Source: JBEVJC01 sp040510375
Lineage (GTDB): Bacteria > Bacteroidota > Bacteroidia > Chitinophagales > Chitinophagaceae
Assembly (NCBI GenBank): GCA_040510375.1
Contig: JBEVJC010000006.1
Span: 154,664 to 218,663 of the forward strand
DNA length: 64,000 bases
Direction of reading: 5' to 3'
The notes beneath the pieces were generated by a model. It was given only the letters and a program-made list of their open reading frames with translations. It was not told the DNA's origin and did not search any database. Made by a program: the position numbers and the translations under genes. Shown in pieces: positions 63,492-64,000 of the stretch. The number at the start of each line of letters is the position of its first letter. Position 1 is the first letter of the stretch.

Positions 63492-64000
63492 CACTCGTAA
63501 TTCCTTGTGGTTTTATAACCTGTTTGATTTAATACCAGATCCTTTTTGAACAATTCAAGATCCGCGTCCACCATTTCCTTGCATAACATATTTACATCGT
63601 ATTTGGGCATCCAACCCAGTTTGGTATTGGCTTTCGTGGGATCACCCAGCAACAGGTCCACTTCCGTGGGACGGAAATATCGTTTGTCCACCGCTACCAC
63701 TACATCGCCCACTTCCAGTTTCACCGAGGGGTCGTTCACCTTCGCCACGATACCCCGTTCATCTTCGTCCTTTCCTTCAAACACCAGTTCCACTCCCGCA
63801 TGGGCGAACGACATTTTTACAAAATCACGGACAGGAGTGGTTACTCCCGTCGCTATCACAAAATCCTCGGCTTCTTCCTGCTGCAGGATCAGCCACATCG
63901 CTTCTATATAATCCCTGGCATGACCCCAGTCGCGCTGCGCATTCAGGTTACCCAGGTATAATTTATTTTTCAGTCCCAGTACAATCTCGGCCACCCCACG
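63491..64000 (-). CDS. gmd: GDP-mannose 4,6-dehydratase (C-terminal part)
   Basis: The frame is open to the window end and the start lies beyond base 64000, so only about 170 residues are visible. The block LYLGNLNAQRDWGHARDYIEAMW, DKRYFRPTEVDLLLGDP and the C-terminal LGWMPKY...LCKEMVDAD are unmistakable for Gmd. It makes GDP-4-keto-6-deoxy-mannose, the substrate for the next gene, fcl. The two are translationally coupled, and the pair supplies GDP-fucose for the GT11 enzyme. Confidence 0.93.
   Translation of the reverse strand, partial: RGVAEIVLGLKNKLYLGNLNAQRDWGHARDYIEAMWLILQQEEAEDFVIATGVTTPVRDFVKMSFAHAGVELVFEGKDEDERGIVAKVNDPSVKLEVGDVVVAVDKRYFRPTEVDLLLGDPTKANTKLGWMPKYDVNMLCKEMVDADLELFKKDLVLNQTGYKTTRNYE

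Noticed and set aside
1..64000. CRISPR arrays, insertion sequences and prophage genes
   Set aside because: No regularly spaced identical repeats with unique spacers, no transposase or integrase genes and no phage structural cluster were seen. The tail-fibre-like gene is an ordinary secreted Bacteroidota protein.

Overview
The window looks like chromosome of a Bacteroidota bacterium, most likely a soil or plant-associated Chitinophagaceae-like organism. The evidence is two SusC/SusD pairs, hybrid two-component sensors of Bacteroidota type, a type IX secretion (T9SS) C-terminal domain, a consensus Bacteroidota promoter (TTTG-N19-TAnnTTTG), many exported glycan enzymes and moderate GC content. 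No phage, plasmid, IS element or CRISPR array was seen.

Layout. (1) 2-643: the end of a DUF418-type membrane protein. (2) 766-15332, minus strand: a fructan utilisation locus, transcribed MFS sugar porter > SusC > SusD > GH32 fructanase > GH172 (alpha-fructofuranosidase type) > GH5-like hydrolase > thioredoxin-like protein > DUF4965/glutaminase-like protein > carboxymuconolactone-decarboxylase-like protein. (3) 15554-21117: two paralogous one-protein regulators (periplasmic sugar-binding domain, kinase, receiver, AraC DNA-binding domain) placed tail to tail, 5 bp apart, between two catabolic loci. (4) 21333-32819, minus strand: a second SusC/SusD locus with a GH10 xylanase, a GntP aldonate permease and three enzymes that together make a Weimberg-type (non-phosphorylative) pentose route: pentonate dehydratase, FAH-family 2-keto-3-deoxypentonate dehydratase and 2-oxoglutarate-semialdehyde dehydrogenase. 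(5) 32986-42628, plus strand: a sugar-acid locus with an AraC regulator and an FGGY gluconokinase-like enzyme, then two repeats of [secreted RraA-like aldolase + Tat-exported enolase-superfamily dehydratase], a BASS-family transporter and a Tat-exported GFOR-like oxidoreductase. Five enzymes here carry export signals, which suggests sugar-acid breakdown in the periplasm. This is the most unusual system in the window.

(6) 42723-48149: an AT-richer block with a beta-propeller sensor kinase, a LuxR-type response regulator and a vanadium-haloperoxidase/PAP2 lipoprotein. (7) 48377-52964: housekeeping genes, namely tRNA-Cys, nucleoside phosphorylase, dapF, corA, a Nudix hydrolase and a queuosine-precursor transporter. 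(8) 53018-64000: a cell-surface glycan locus with a YfhO-type membrane protein, three glycosyltransferases, two FkbM methyltransferases, a GT11 fucosyltransferase and the GDP-fucose genes fcl and gmd (gmd is cut by the window end). A small T9SS protein and a tail-fibre-like secreted protein sit inside this locus.

Working together, loci 2-5 would hydrolyse fructan and xylan outside the cell, import the products through SusCD, and oxidise pentoses and aldonic acids without early phosphorylation. The paired sensors between loci 2 and 4 probably read the corresponding sugars. All functions are inferred from motifs and gene order; no database search was run.
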